64,000 nucleotides of DNA, taken from contig NW_025947732.1 in NCBI RefSeq assembly GCF_000764305.2, positions 1,613 through 65,612 on the forward strand. Direction: 5' to 3'. Shown here piece by piece: positions 45,890 to 60,282 of this stretch. Numbering within the stretch: the first letter of the stretch is position 1; each line of letters starts with the position of its first letter. The position numbers were made by a program, and so were the translations under genes. Under the pieces are notes generated by a model. It saw only the letters and a list, made by a program, of their open reading frames with translations. It did not search any database and was not told the DNA's origin. The stretch is from Hyalella azteca (lineage: Eukaryota > Arthropoda > Malacostraca > Amphipoda > Hyalellidae).

Positions 45890-48800
45890 AAAAGAAAATT
45901 TCGTTTGATTTGATTCAATTAATTGTTAGCCATTTGTTTTTAGCAAATGTCAGTTGTTCGGAAATGGCGCTTTATTCAAAAGGCTTTATCTCAAATGCAA
46001 GAGACGGTAAGGATCCTGAAAACTCCGCGCATCCATCCAATATTTTCTAACTCTATTGATTGCAATTTGCCGCTATTCCGTAGCCAAGCAAAATGTCATG
46101 CAAGTTAAAGCCATGAAGTCTGCAAGCTTGCCAGTGAAATTCTAACAATTGTAAAATTTTTTTTAGAGTTTACACGCATAACGCAAGGTTCATCTGTTGC
46201 GTGTGATCTCAGTTAGAAATGCTAGGAAAATGCATTCGACCAAAGAGAAATCAGACTTAATTACAGTTAATCCTAATTGGTATAAACTATTTTAAAATTC
46301 ATTACGGGCTCCTAATTTATGAATGTAATTTCATAAGAGAATTGCTAAAACGGAATATTTTTATTAATTTCAGTGCGGTATCTAATTTTGAAATTAATTT
46401 CATTGTATGTGATTACGCAAAATGTTTATGATTCTAATACCTAAATTGAGAATTCGGGCATTAGAATCAAATCAGTCTGAACTCCACCGCGAACCTTCCA
46501 GATTACGACGTGCGTTCCGTTTTGATTTCTCAAAGTTGCTAAGTACTCTCGAGAGTGAAGACATTTTAAGGTGATATCTAAACCAGTGCGCCTTTTTGGG
46601 CAATGGGAGGTTTTCCGGTTGTCGATGAATGGCCAGCGGTCGGGTAGAATTGATTGGCTCCGGTCAACTGCCGGCCATCTCTCATCGCTGACCTCAAGAA
46701 CTCTCGTGCTGTGACAGCTCAGTAATTTACGACGTCTGCGTTCCCTTATTCCTTCCGCAACTATTTCATCGGTACTGTTGGTCTTTGGTATTTAACTCCA
46801 TATGTGAGCATGCACGTTTCTAATAAGTTTTGGCAGCTAATTTTTAGAACTTGACCACCGATATTTCAAATTAAAATGTGCAGAATCGCACCATTTCTGA
46901 TAATTAACATTTTAAGTTGCGTGAAATTTGCCTTCATCATGACTCTCTCGATACGAAGTATACATTTTTCAAGGACTGTGCAGAGATGACAAATGAATAG
47001 CCAAATAAACATTGAAAAACACAAATTGATATCCCATTTACGAGTGAAGTTATAACGAACCAACTTGGTGGAAGAATCCCATACAGGAGCCAGCAAAGCC
47101 TGTTTGATGTCTCTCAGCTCTCGCGACTCCCTTTAATGATCTTTGAAGTTTGATGATCAGAAAATATTGTGTACTATGAAGCATTGAACATCAGGGATTT
47201 ATTGTCCATGTATCCTATGCCATTGAGGAAATTAAACCATACTGGATTAATGGTCATATTGTATTGATCACAAACTTTGATGGAAGAATTAATTCAATGA
47301 TCACGTATTACTGGGGGATTCTTTGCTTGAATTGAATAATTACGAAAAATATGTTTCAGAATTTCGTAGAAATTTTTAAAGCCAATTAGTGTCTGTTATT
47401 CGTGAAGATCAGTTGAATATTTAAATTGAAGCTATATCCAGCAAGATGAAGTATAAAAATTTGTCTAAGTTTCCATATCAAAGTTTATGACAGACTTGTT
47501 TACCTGAGCCATGTTAATGAGTTAAACGTTAAGTAAGTTATTACATAAGTGTTGTTTGAATGTTAAAATTATTCTATGAACTATAGTTTCATGATCGTAG
47601 CATGAGTGTTAGGCTATTAAGGACGTGCAAAATTGGCAAAAATACAAATAGAGATTAGTTGCCAAGTTCTATCTCCCATTAGCAACCATTGGCCGAGTAT
47701 TTTTCACATTTCCGTATATATTTGTGGGTGTATTGCGAATGCATCGCATTTAACACACTCCAAATCAAATCATTAAATATTTCGCTGTTTTTTTGCTTAA
47801 CATTATCATCCACAAATTTTACTACGTATTACAAAGCAAATGTCGTGCTAACAGGGATTTGAAGGGTTGTTGGTATCAAATATTCTTCACAAGCTGGAGC
47901 TTTCAGCTCTGATTGAAAATATTTTACATATGTTTGTGTTGTTATATAAATTAAAAAACATTTTCAAAATTTAATGCTTACACCTTATATTTATGAATAT
48001 AATTTCATGGTTCTTGAAAGAAAGAATTCGGTTCCATAACACTGTTAGGGAATTATTATTTAGAAATTCTTATGAATATAAATGCCCGTTTATTCTTTGT
48101 TAACGAAGAATTCAACAATTTTGCAATAAATTCTCGAATCCCATCTCAAAATCTTTTCTTGTATTTCCTTGGAACAAAAGAAAAAGTTCAAATGGCAGAT
48201 TCGAGTCTGAAAAATCGTCTTGGTTCTTTCAGGGGAATTTAAGCCAATTACAAATGACTTTTAATTTAAAACTTTCATGTGACTCGAGTAGAACTGCTGT
48301 CAGCGGGCTTTGAACTTCAAAATTTCCGCAACCTGAACACTTTCTCTTCCCCTATGTTAAAGTTGGTCAACTTTTTAATCAAAAACCCTCAGCGAAATTG
48401 TCACTTTTGACCCTTTTCATCGAGTTTTTCAATTATTTCCACTTGCTTCCCTGTTTTTATCAGTTAACGAAATACAATTTGTATTCTAAATACTTTTCTT
48501 TGCAGAAAAAAGATTTGTTGGCAAAGTAATAAAAATCTAATAAACACAACAACGCGGTAACAGAAGTGAATTTTTTACAAATTTATAATTCAGTTCGTTA
48601 TTCGTCAATGGTAGTCATCATTTGCATTGATGTATTTAACGAAAGAAATTGTCATATCTAGAAATAAAAAGATTCAACCCATTTTAGGCGCAATGGTTGA
48701 GAACTTGAGATAACCTCATAAATTAATTTAAATTGCATCACAAACGTTATACTTTTTCAAAGCCATTCTACAATTTTTGCATAATACTTATTCGAATAAC

Positions 48801-50454
48801 TAATTAAAAATTTAATAGCAGCAAATACGGGATAATAATTTTCAAATTATATTACATTGTCAAATTTACTAAAACTAGTAACAAGTTAAACTGATGATCC
48901 CAATTAACGACCCTTCAAATGCCTTAATGGATTCTAATGGCTCAACCCGCTAATTACGAGTACGGAACTTCCATCTGTCAGTCCGAATCAATGATGAACG
49001 TTAAATTGATCCTTTGCCGTAATTTGAAGTTCATCGCTCACGATCTGCCAGATCAACCGTGGCGCATCAATCACTTTAATCGCTTAATTTCCACACCAAT
49101 CCTATTTTGAAGTACAGCATCAATAACTTAAATTTTTACACAGTAACGAAATTTTGGGATATATGACGCATTAATTGGTCTCAAAGTGAATTTCCTTTCT
49201 GCTGTGGTCCATTTGAATATTTATTTAAAAATTTCGACAGATTTACCAACTCTTCTTTTTGATTTTACATGATTTTCTTCTGTCTCCAAAAATAATTTAC
49301 ATTTTTACATTATGTGCCATTATTTTATGAGCACTTTGAAGTAGATTCTATTCTCATTCAAGTATGTATTATATTATTCATTCTTATCAATCGATTTGGA
49401 TCGTTATTCATGTTTCATTTAATATCAATAATTTGCATCACCTGCATTTTAAATTCCGCTAACTAGCTAATTCAGTTTAATTGGTTAAAATCCAGGCCAT
49501 TTTCGAATCAATAACTTACATATAAATTCATTAAAAAATAAATCATATTCATTAAAAGTTTTAATACTTAAAATTCAGAACTTAGATTGAAGAGGAAAGA
49601 TTAGGACAAGAATTCGTTCACTGCGCAAACACGTAACTTTTCCTGAAATTTATGCATAAAAAGAGTCAGTTCATCGACATCCTGAAGATAAGAACAAATA
49701 TATCGATCAAAATGCGTGCCGATGCGTTTATTAATATTATTTAAATTGGATATTTAAACAATTTCTTCACGTCTTCATAAACTCAAAATAAAATATTTTC
49801 GCAAAAAATTTTAGTTAAATCACATGAATTTTATAACCAGTACACGGCAGACATCTATTATAGTCATAGCCGATAGTTCCGAGGGTTTTTACTGATGATT
49901 CTCACACGATAATTAAGAAAATAAATTAACAAATTCCTATCTGATTAGAAGATAGAAATTCTTGCCATTAATTTCATAACAATAGCTACAATTTGCAGCA
50001 TGAAATGAAGGAACACACAAAACAATAGCTCGGAACAATCCATTCTTGGCACGAACCTGGCGTCAGTCGGAAGGTTAGCGTAAATATTCAGAGCGATGTC
50101 AGGCGGGTATTACGCAGCTCAGGTCTGACGCTGACAGCCGTCCAGATTTACCCTTTGATCCTGTTAATGCAACGAACCAAACGGGATTACTAGGATATGG
50201 GAAAGAGAGAGAGAAAGAAAAAACAAATAATATAACCTTTTTTATGTAGCTTTTAAATACATATAAAAAGCAAGTGTGACTATAAAGTTTTCGTTATGTA
50301 TCAAGTCTATCAAGTCTGTGGGTTAGCTCACGTGTCCGTAAGTTGATGAGAAAAAATCCGTAAATTATGTTTCCCCACTTTAGCACTATTTGGCTAAATA
50401 TTAATAATGGTTTATATGATTGTATTAAAAAATAATCATCACGATGGAGAGCTG
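45890..50454. other. AT-rich intergenic DNA
   Basis: No gene recognised. A GC-richer patch near 46580-46760 has no convincing frame. Confidence 0.5.
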
Positions 50455-50458
50455 ATGA

Positions 50459-50796
50459 TGTTACGGGAGAGCGAGTAACTATTAATAACGACAACAGAGC
50501 TGCCTAATCCGCTCAATGTCCCCGGGCAAGAGACGCTACTAGTACCGAGGGATGGCCCATACAATAAGGCTTACTAAGACACAAGAATAAAATTCAATCC
50601 AAAGTTTTATTCAATCTAGACTAGAAACTCCGAACAAATATAACTACTGACTACCTACTTCACGGTTACTTAACTAAAAAACCATCACCTCATCCACGGA
50701 AGCCAACGAACCAAATGGCCAGCCTAACAGCGCTCAGCCCGCTCGTGACCTCGCGTCAGATTCGTTCAGAGAACACCTGCGTGTCAAACCTCTACA
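50459..50796. mobile_element. Solo LTR, 338 bp, flanked by 4-bp target-site duplication
   Basis: Starts TGTTACGGG and ends CCTCTACA, i.e. TG...CA termini, with ATGA on both sides (50455-50458 and 50797-50800). It contains AATAAA at 50586 followed by a T-rich tract and a C/A-rich right part, like the R and U5 parts of an LTR read on the plus strand. There is no internal coding region beside it, so it is best seen as a solo LTR left after recombination. A 4-bp duplication fits the Ty3/gypsy class. Confidence 0.75.
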
Positions 50797-50800
50797 ATGA

Positions 50801-53800
50801 TATTAGTTCTGAAGCACTGCAAATATTTTAATCAAATGAATGAGGTGATGAGGAACATGAAGGATAATTTACAGGTGCCTGAAACATGATACGACATTTA
50901 CCGAAATACGTTAAATAATTTATTAGATAAGGACTATTGTTAGCAACAACATCTGGCGCTTTGTTCCTAGGCCACATAAGAAGATGCAACTAAACGTCGG
51001 TTTGGCAGAATACTGTATTTTAGAAAAGCGGTGGTAACTTTGCATTTACCTATATTAACATATAATGAATTATTGAATAATAACGTTTAATTAAAAAATT
51101 GGCGATTCACCTTGTTTAATCGCATTATTGCATAATATGTTCATTTGTTAAACATTATTGAGAAATAAATTAATCATTCATTTTCCGCAGACTGAACAAC
51201 CTCGCATCATGCTTCAGTCGATCTACGATTGCCAAAATAGATTCTTGCATGCACGCCATTCGCATTCAATGCAAAATGAAGCCAATGTGAAAAGGTTTTT
51301 GTATTTAAACTAATTGTATCGATAAGAAAAAAAATTTTCATTAAATTTTTCATTATTCCCATTGATTATTCGTATTTTTACAGAAGAATGTTGTTATCTA
51401 ATTAATTTTTCCAAATATCAAAAAATTATCTAATATTTTCAAAATTGTCAAATATTAAAAATTTTATCAATAATATTATATATTAAATATAAAATAATTT
51501 CACAGTTGTGTCAATTATATTCCATGTTCTGATGTTCATGACTAATTTGTTATTTACTTCTCAAAATTCTCAACTCGTCATTAGCAAACTGAATGCCACT
51601 AATTTTTTATACGTATAACGCTGTTATGATCGGCACGCCATTAAATGATTACTTATTTACTTGAATCCTTATTTTTCTTTCACCATCTGAATTATTCCTA
51701 GTTCAACTTTAATTTTTTTCAATTGTCATTTTTTTTTAATATTCATGGTCATATTTATGAACTAAGCAAATGGTTCTGGCTAAAAATACTTTTCGTTAGG
51801 TAGCATTTTTTTACGTCAAATGGTATAGCAGAGTAGTCTAATGAGCGCTGCCCCATGTGTAATTCGTCTGAGTTTATGGCCACAAAACTTGTCTTGTTTT
51901 TATCCTCCAAGAGACGCGTGCTCCCAAAACTTTGCAATCACACACGGCTTTCGTGTAGTGGTAGCCACGTGGAAACTGCGCCACGACAACGTTCTAGATT
52001 TGATTAAAACAAAATTTGAGGGTTTAAAGGCGATGTAAAGAAAAACCTTATATATAGAATCAGAATTTAAGGAAACAAATGCGGAAGCTAGTGAATGTGC
52101 TTAAAATAAACAACCTCTTCCATCCACAGTTTTGTAAAAAAATTTAATTATCTGCAAATGTGGTAATCACTATTTAGCGTTTAGCTTACCTGTATGGCAA
52201 TAGGATAAGTCATTGTGGTAACCCGTTGTACTGTGTGTTGTCAGTTCGTAATAAAGCTCTGCCCACTACGGTGTCACTTCTCTTGGCCCTTTATACTGTA
52301 AAACCTCGGTCACATCAGCAAAAGTGATCCTTCGAAAATCCCGGACTGACTTTATATATTTTTAAATGAGAGCACATTTTGACTGTTAATGGATTGGTTG
52401 ATCTGCAAGTCTTTCTATTGTTCGTTATTCAAATGAAGTCATTTATTTTCTTTGTATTTTAAAAGAACCAATACACAGAATGTTATAAATGACTTTAAAA
52501 TCCTCTGAAATTTTTAATATGCAACAGTAATATGGCTTACTGTAAATAAATCCACGCGACAAAATTTCGAGCAACTCACTCACAATCATTCATTCACACC
52601 ATTAAGCATTTCACAAGAATTCATATCTCTCTGTGTGAGCAACTAATTTCAAATCTCAATGTACCCGCCAATAATTCGCTCGTAATATATAATTTCACAT
52701 AATGACTTGAACGGAACATATTTGAATTAATAGTTGTTTGGCGGCGAAATATCGCCAGTCAGTCGAGGGCCACTCATTAGGGGCAATCATTTAATTAAAC
52801 TTTTTCTTCCTGGTAAGATAACACTGATAACTATGATAACACCGGACTCGACTATTCGTCAGCCGCAACCTCGCAAAGACGAATTTGCTCAACATTATTC
52901 TCATATATCACACAGATAATCACGATAATATGAATAAAATGAGAAATGAAGCAAAGGAGTTTGATTTAAAACCGTTAATAACTGACAATAATATTGCAGA
53001 AATTAAAATGCGAAAGAATTTATTTACTTTAATTAACTATTATGCCGCATTGAAAAAATTGAACTTTGAATTCGAATCAAGATTCGAATCAATTACCACA
53101 TTATATCTTTGAAAAATTTTCACAAGATTTGCGATACTAGATTTGAATCCTGATAGTTTTTCTTATTTTCATTTTACTCCTTTCATTTGACGCCAAAGGA
53201 GTACTGTTCACTTGTTGTCAGCAGTCGTTAATTTATTTGTAAAATTCCATGGAATACATGGACAAAGTTGTTATAACCATAGAAATCATTCTTAATTAAT
53301 TAAAACGATAAACTCATTGAAAGAAACTCATTCTTCAGTAATGAAAATGATCAACTCATTGAATGAAACTCCAATAGCCAAAAACAACATGTTAGTGATA
53401 ACATGTGACTAAGCTAAATGTAAATAATTTGTCCGTACTGTCCAAAATTTAAATTAAATATTTACTTGTGTAAATTGTTAACGAGACATACAAGTTCCCT
53501 CTCTTGGAATTTTATATGCTTTTTCAAGCGCAAGGAACAAGTGGGTATGTTCTGAAAATCGACAAAGCTCGGTTATCAACAGTAAAACCATGTGCTGCAG
53601 TCGTTAGAGTTTGTTACATGTACTTATTTCGTTTTTATTAGTTATCAGAATTTTTCTTTAATTTTCTCCTATAATTAAAATTAATTACGCTGTAATTCCT
53701 AGAACCCGCATGAATTATTCAACTATTTTGAAAACTAAAATTATTTTGAATTGGCGTAGAAAGAAATTTTATATTTTCGTATGATTCGTGACTACCTTTT

Positions 53801-54097
53801 TGTTGCTGAATAGTACTTTTATTATTCATCAATCTGGAAGTACTCGAAGAGACTTTATAACCTAAAAATTGTGTCGCACATTTATGTCTAAATACTGTGG
53901 TCACGTTTTCGTGATTTATAACAATTTAGAATACTCAAAAGAGAAGTTATTAGATATTACTCATATTTCATGCAACACGAGAAGCTACAATGGACGAAGC
54001 TGCAGGCAAACAGAAAATTTTGATTAATGGAGTGTGCGAGGTGCCGCTAAATGGTTGCTATATCATCAGCTCATTAGATGTTTAATGTTCATCTTAA
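50801..54097. other. AT-rich intergenic DNA
   Basis: No gene recognised; only short chance-length frames. Confidence 0.5.
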
Positions 54098-54184
54098 GAC
54101 CAAGCTGTCTGCCACGACAAGATTACGACCAAGCTGTCTGCCATGACAAGATTACGACCAAGCTGTCTGCCACGACAAGATTAA
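54098..54184. repeat. 29-bp tandem repeat, 3 units
   Basis: GACCAAGCTGTCTGCCACGA plus CAAGATTAC, three times at 54098, 54127 and 54156, with a single C/T difference in the middle unit. A recent small expansion. Confidence 0.92.
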
Positions 54185-55590
54185 TTTGCCACGCGTGATG
54201 GATGACGAATCATTTCCGACACAATTTTGTCCTCTCGAAATAACTGCGGTGTCAGGAGGTCATAAAAACAATTCTTACTGTCGCGTCCCCAATTCTATAA
54301 CGAATTTTCACTAGTATAATACTTCAATATAACGTTCTTTCTTTTTAATTACAAAAGTGAAGACTTAATTTAGTTGCACACATTTTCACGAGCTATGCGT
54401 ATATGGAGAAAGTGCTGATGAATGTAAGGTAATGATATAAATAATATATTGCATAAGAAGAAAGTGCCGAAAAAAAGTGAAATTTTCAACATCTGAAACA
54501 AATGAATTTTGAAATTACTTTTTGAAAGTTAATGAATAACATGATGGTGTATCGCATGAATGTGGAAAAATGAGGAATTTATTACGCATTGCTCATTATT
54601 AATTATGACATTACAATTTATCTCCTCTAATGCGAAAAAATGAAGGGAGATGAATTGGTACGGAATAATTTGCCACAAATAAACAATTTAATCTTCGTTA
54701 TTAATAATAATTAAAAAGACTAAAGCAAGAGGAGATGCTTAATAATCGGCTCAAAATATTTAAAGAGTTGCAGTACTAATTCATAGCTGTTGAAAAATTG
54801 AAATTGAAATTCATTGATCATTCATAAACAAATATTAAAACGCATTAATTTGCAATTGATTTATATGAAAAAATGCGCTGAAACTAGAACTAAGCCACAG
54901 ATAAAAATTTGGCAAGAGACTACTACGAAAAAGCAAAGGCTCATACGCAACTAATAAAAATCCTGATGAAATCCTGTTCTTTGAAAATATTTCCGACGAA
55001 CGGAAGACGATAGAGATTTATTGGACGACTTTTTCGGATGAATAAAACAATAGGAGCATCAATTAAAAGTTTTGTCTGTGCAACAGTAATCCTGCACTGA
55101 ACTCTGCATAAGGTTTCTTGAGTATTCTAGAATTTTTGCTAATAAATCATATGATTCATTTAAATAATATGAGAAGGCAACTCTGGAGTTGTTTAATGTA
55201 AATTTGTGAAAGTTTGTTATGAGTCTGGCACCTTATATTTATAAAGGAGATATTCGTGAGCGTATCCAAGATACTTAGTAAGTCGAGATCATGGTCTGCT
55301 CTGAAACTTTTCTCGTAGCGGGTGAATATTAATTAAGGCAAAGCAGGGCCTGCTATACATTCAAAAAAAGTTAGGAGATCGTATGTTCATGAACCAATCA
55401 TTGACGGCCTTTCAAGCAAAATCTACCAATCATGGACAAGAAAATAGAGCGTAAGTACTTACGTTCACTTAACGATTTTTGAAAGTAAGGCCCCAGAGGT
55501 CAATATTAATGCGAATACTTAACTTGGTGTGGGAAGGGAAATTTAAATAAAATTTAAATTTTTAAATTTAAATAAAATATAATGCACATA
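54185..55590. other. AT-rich intergenic DNA
   Basis: Nothing recognised. Confidence 0.5.
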
Positions 55591-55870
55591 AAAATTACTT
55601 TTTAAAGACAACACTTGTGAAGAATTCATTGTCTTCGCTCTTACACATGTTTAATGAATTCCTAATTTTATTTTCATATATTAAAGAAATTAATTTGTAA
55701 TTTTTTAATATATAAAAAAATTAATTTTCAAAATTATTTATTATATCAATTGATTCATGCATTGTCTCCGACTTTACGCAAGTATGCAAAATTTCAGATT
55801 GATTAGACAGGTAGAAGTTTGTTAAATATTGATAATAAGATTTGTAGCAGACGAACAAAAAAACAACAAG
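55591..55870 (-). repeat. Dispersed repeat family, copy A
   Basis: The reverse complement of this stretch matches 62013-62272 over about 260 bases. Shared words are AAAAATTACTTTTTAAAGACAACACTT, split here as AAAAATTACTTTTT and AAAGACAACACTT; TTCATGCATTG; GCAAAATTTCA; and ATAAGATTTGTA. It is non-coding, with a poly-T-rich middle. Likely a non-autonomous transposon family. Confidence 0.78.
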
Positions 55871-58253
55871 AAGTGAAGTTAAAGAGAGGTGTTGTAAAAA
55901 GAACTGCATTAGATTTCAGGATAAATCAGTGTACATTTAATTCGAAACTAAAAAATGTATTTCCAAATGTGGGTTAGAATTAGGTTATGCGATTGATTTA
56001 AGGGTTTCCGACTAATTTAATGGTTCTCTCTGATAAAATTGAGGGTTACGCTGATGAGGGTTACAGAAAAAATGGGATTCAAAATTTAATTTATTATCGT
56101 ATCTGTATCGAATAATGCTGGATTAGGTCACTAGTGTTGATAAATCATAATACTTAATTGAATCTTAGCTGAACTTATTTTCATTGCAAGTACAAGCAGA
56201 TAACGGCTGATGATAGCGACAAGATGGCTTTTGTGTTGATATTTTTTGTTGATAGCAACTGCACCAAATTGTGCAGTTGTCGTCAAACTATCTAAATTAC
56301 AACTGAAAGTAGATTAAACTTTAAACGAGTTTATTATTAATTAATTTTTATTATTATTAGATATATTTATCACCATTTATAAACTTTTTTATTGCTCTTG
56401 AATTTCTTAGAAGACCATGGGTTTCCAGAAAAAATTGGCACCCATCGTAGTAAACATGTATACATAGAATCTTGAAAATGTATCGGCTGCAAACATTTTC
56501 TTGTTTTCACTACTTCTGGGACGAGATTATATGAAATAAAAATTCTCAAGCAGCATTCATTCTGCTTTATTTGTTTTCATTGTGAGAAGAACTTTTTATA
56601 CAGCTCACCAATTATTTGCCCAAATTTCTTGTAATTAAATCAACTTGTGCATATAAAACGGGCTTCCTCTCTATTCAAGAATAAAATTAATCTCATTAAT
56701 CGCGCATATAATTCCATTAACAGAAGCAAGACTTAGAAAGAAAATCTCATTTAATTTTTCCAACCGAAAGCGAGTACTAAAAATTAATATCACTGACACT
56801 GGAATTTTTAGTTCATGGAGTTTCCATAATTTCGCTGGCTGATGAAAAGTGTTTGCTAAAATTTTACAGCGAGGTTTAAAAATAGTTTGAGCTTTGTAAT
56901 CGCCAGTGGAGAATGTTTTAAGAAAAACTTCTTTAGTCTCATTTGCAGGGCCAAATCTAATGCAACAAAATTTTATTTCAAACCTCTGCTTGAATCTTGA
57001 ATAGATTTCTTGAGTATCTTTTGCAGAACCCAAAATTGAAGTTTTTGTGACCGTTTATATTTAGGGCGTGTTGCGCCTCATACGTATCGTGGATAAGACC
57101 GTCACGTTTCATAAGCGACTCCCTGAAGACCAAATGCCGCAACGATTAATAAAAAGAAATAATGCAATATGAAAGTATTTACAGTGAAATACATTGAAAT
57201 TTTTTTTCATTACTCTAATCGAGTTCTCATCATATTTTGTGTTAACAAGGGATATTAAAGCGTCTTAATTTGATTTTATTGATTGGAGAATTGTTACTGT
57301 TGATGTCTCTCACCCCCGACTAGTAGTATAGTCGGGGCGACTGGTAGACTAGTAGTATAGTATAGTAATATAACGGCCTGATAATTTCTCATATTTTAAA
57401 ATCGGGGTAACTTTGTTCTGTGTTAAAGTTTATACATAGTTTAATGCAACTGTTCACTTCAAAACCACGTATTACTTAGAAGATAGGACCTGTTTTTACT
57501 CACGTTTCTATGGATGGGGAAAAAAATTTTGTTTATTTTTTTTTCGTTGAATTTATATTCAACAACTGATGAAAAGAACTCCATTCTAGACCCAATCCCT
57601 TTCTTCAATCCCTTCCCATTTCCCAGTATGAGAACTAAATTTCAGGTTCTGGTTACATCCCGACAAGATATGCATCGTTGATGCGCGCCCCATCATCTGC
57701 TTTATTTTTGTTAAGCAAGGCACATACACACCACGGCTATAAATAAGATAATACAAGATCTTTGTGACAGTAAAAAACTACCATGTTATTAAAATATTGC
57801 ATGACTCGCTAAAGACAACCAGCACGAAGGACTTGCTTCGTTAATGTCTTCAACAATATGAACTCCACCGAGTACTCGTTAATATATAGTGCCCGGCAAC
57901 ATCCTAGTCAATTATAAAAGATTTATGGGCATTTCAATTCATTCAAAGTCGCATTATTTAAAATACTAAAGACTTATGAACATGGAACATCACCTTAATT
58001 ATTACCCTTTCATTATAATAGTTTTTGTTTAGGTCGTTTGCAGAAACCATCGTAACTTTAAATGTACTAGCGTTCACTGAATCGCCTCATCTGGACCTCA
58101 TTCAAGTGCTCTCTGAATAGGAAATGTTCCGGAGAACCGCCGAGTTTCTCCGTCGAATTAAACTGCAACTCTGAGTTATTGTCGCTGAGTTTAGCAGGGT
58201 TTACTTACAAGGCCGAGATAATCTGGTCGTTGAAGTTTTTGACTTACTTACAT
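55871..58253. other. AT-rich intergenic DNA
   Basis: No gene recognised. A 120-codon minus-strand frame near 56671-57033 starts at TTG and resembles nothing I know. Confidence 0.5.
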
Positions 58254-59618
58254 GCTCACAATCTACACTTGCCTGCTCACAATCTACACTTGCCTGCTCA
58301 CAATCTACACTTGCCTGCTCACAATCTACACTTGCCTGCTCACAATCTACACTTGCCTGCTCACAATCTACACTTGCCTGCTCACAATCTACACTTGCCT
58401 GCTCACAATCTACACTTGCCTGCTCACAATCTACACTTGCCTGCTCACAATCTACACTTGCCTGCTCACAATCTACACTTGCCTGCTCACAATCTACACT
58501 TGCCTGCTCACAATCTACACTTGCCTGCTCACAATCTACACTTGCCTGCTCACAATCTACACTTGCCTGCTCACAATCTACACTTGCCTGCTCACAATCT
58601 ACACTTGCCTGCTCACAATCTACACTTGCCTGCTCACAATCTACACTTGCCTGCTCACAATCTACACTTGCCTGCTCACAATCTACACTTGCCTGCTCAC
58701 AATCTACACTTGCCTGCTCACAATCTACACTTGCCTGCTCACAATCTACACTTGCCTGCTCACAATCTACACTTGCCTGCTCACAATCTACACTTGCCTG
58801 CTCACAATCTACACTTGCCTGCTCACAATCTACACTTGCCTGCTCACAATCTACACTTGCCTGCTCACAATCTACACTTGCCTGCTCACAATCTACACTT
58901 GCCTGCTCACAATCTACACTTGCCTGCTCACAATCTACACTTGCCTGCTCACAATCTACACTTGCCTGCTCACAATCTACACTTGCCTGCTCACAATCTA
59001 CACTTGCCTGCTCACAATCTACACTTGCCTGCTCACAATCTACACTTGCCTGCTCACAATCTACACTTGCCTGCTCACAATCTACACTTGCCTGCTCACA
59101 ATCTACACTTGCCTGCTCACAATCTACACTTGCCTGCTCACAATCTACACTTGCCTGCTCACAATCTACACTTGCCTGCTCACAATCTACACTTGCCTGC
59201 TCACAATCTACACTTGCCTGCTCACAATCTACACTTGCCTGCTCACAATCTACACTTGCCTGCTCACAATCTACACTTGCCTGCTCACAATCTACACTTG
59301 CCTGCTCACAATCTACACTTGCCTGCTCACAATCTACACTTGCCTGCTCACAATCTACACTTGCCTGCTCACAATCTACACTTGCCTGCTCACAATCTAC
59401 ACTTGCCTGCTCACAATCTACACTTGCCTGCTCACAATCTACACTTGCCTGCTCACAATCTACACTTGCCTGCTCACAATCTACACTTGCCTGCTCACAA
59501 TCTACACTTGCCTGCTCACAATCTACACTTGCCTGCTCACAATCTACACTTGCCTGCTCACAATCTACACTTGCCTGCTCACAATCTACACTTGCCTGCT
59601 CACAATCTACACTTGCCT
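58254..59618. repeat. 21-bp satellite, 65 units that look identical
   Basis: GCTCACAATCTACACTTGCCT repeats 65 times without a visible change (1365 bases). Since 21 is a multiple of three, all three forward frames are open, giving for example AHNLHLP heptads. The frame lacks a plausible start context or any flanking domain, so I do not treat it as a gene. The uniformity means very recent expansion or assembly-made padding. Confidence 0.95.
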
Positions 59619-59619
59619 N
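59619..59619. other. Assembly gap (single N)
   Basis: One undetermined base sits exactly where the identical 21-bp units end and the variant units begin, so the array's real length is unknown. Confidence 0.97.
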
Positions 59620-59832
59620 ATCTACACTTACCTGCTTACAATCTACACTTACCTGCTACAATCTACACTTACCTGCTACAATCTACACTTACCTGCTACA
59701 ATCTACACTTACCTGCTTACAATCTACACTTACCTGCTTACAATCTACACTTACCTGCTACAATCTACACTTACCTGCTTACAATCTATACTTACCTGCT
59801 ACAATCTACACTTACCTGCTTACAATCTACAT
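59620..59832. repeat. Variant 20/21-bp satellite units, about 10
   Basis: Units read CTACAATCTACACTTACCTG (20 bp) or CTTACAATCTACACTTACCTG (21 bp), mixed in irregular order. They differ from the left block by TTACC for TTGCC. They form the diverged edge of the same satellite. Confidence 0.92.
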
Positions 59833-60282
59833 CAGGTTAGTCTGTAATAATACTGCTACTAATCTTTCATCTAACGAACAATGACAGTTCAGTTTGATTC
59901 TTCAAAATAAGTATAGGAAATTCATTGTCTGAAAATATACCGTAAAATTTCTATAATTTTTAGCTCAGCAAGTCTGATGACTTGGAGGCCGTGGTCATGA
60001 AATAAACAGTCTGGCGGTCGAGGTCACGGCTATAGGCCTCGAGTCACGGAAGTACCAAAAACTACAATCTATTGTCATGTTAATAAATGTATTTTTATAG
60101 CGAGTTTAGGACCGCCAGAGGTCATAAACTCTTTATTTCATTTTCAATGTTCCGAGCGAGCCGTTCATGTCGTACGCTCTTTAGGGCAGTTAACTCGTAT
60201 GGAGTAAAGAAGATGGACGGGGTTCTCCACTTTACTCGTAAACGTGTAAGCTGAAAACAAATTACCTATGAGACACTAATAC
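59833..60282. other. Non-coding stretch
   Basis: No gene seen. A loose inverted pair, CTGGCGGTC near 60013 and GGACCGCCAG near 60109, each next to TGAAATAAA or its complement, hints at a small foldback element. Confidence 0.45.

Noticed and set aside
56671..57033. 120-codon minus-strand frame
   Set aside because: It begins at TTG rather than ATG, shows no recognisable similarity or splice context, and AT-rich composition fits chance.
58179..59840. Long open frame with AHNLHLP heptads
   Set aside because: It is the direct result of a 21-bp satellite, which keeps all three forward frames open; there is no flanking domain, and the array holds an assembly gap.
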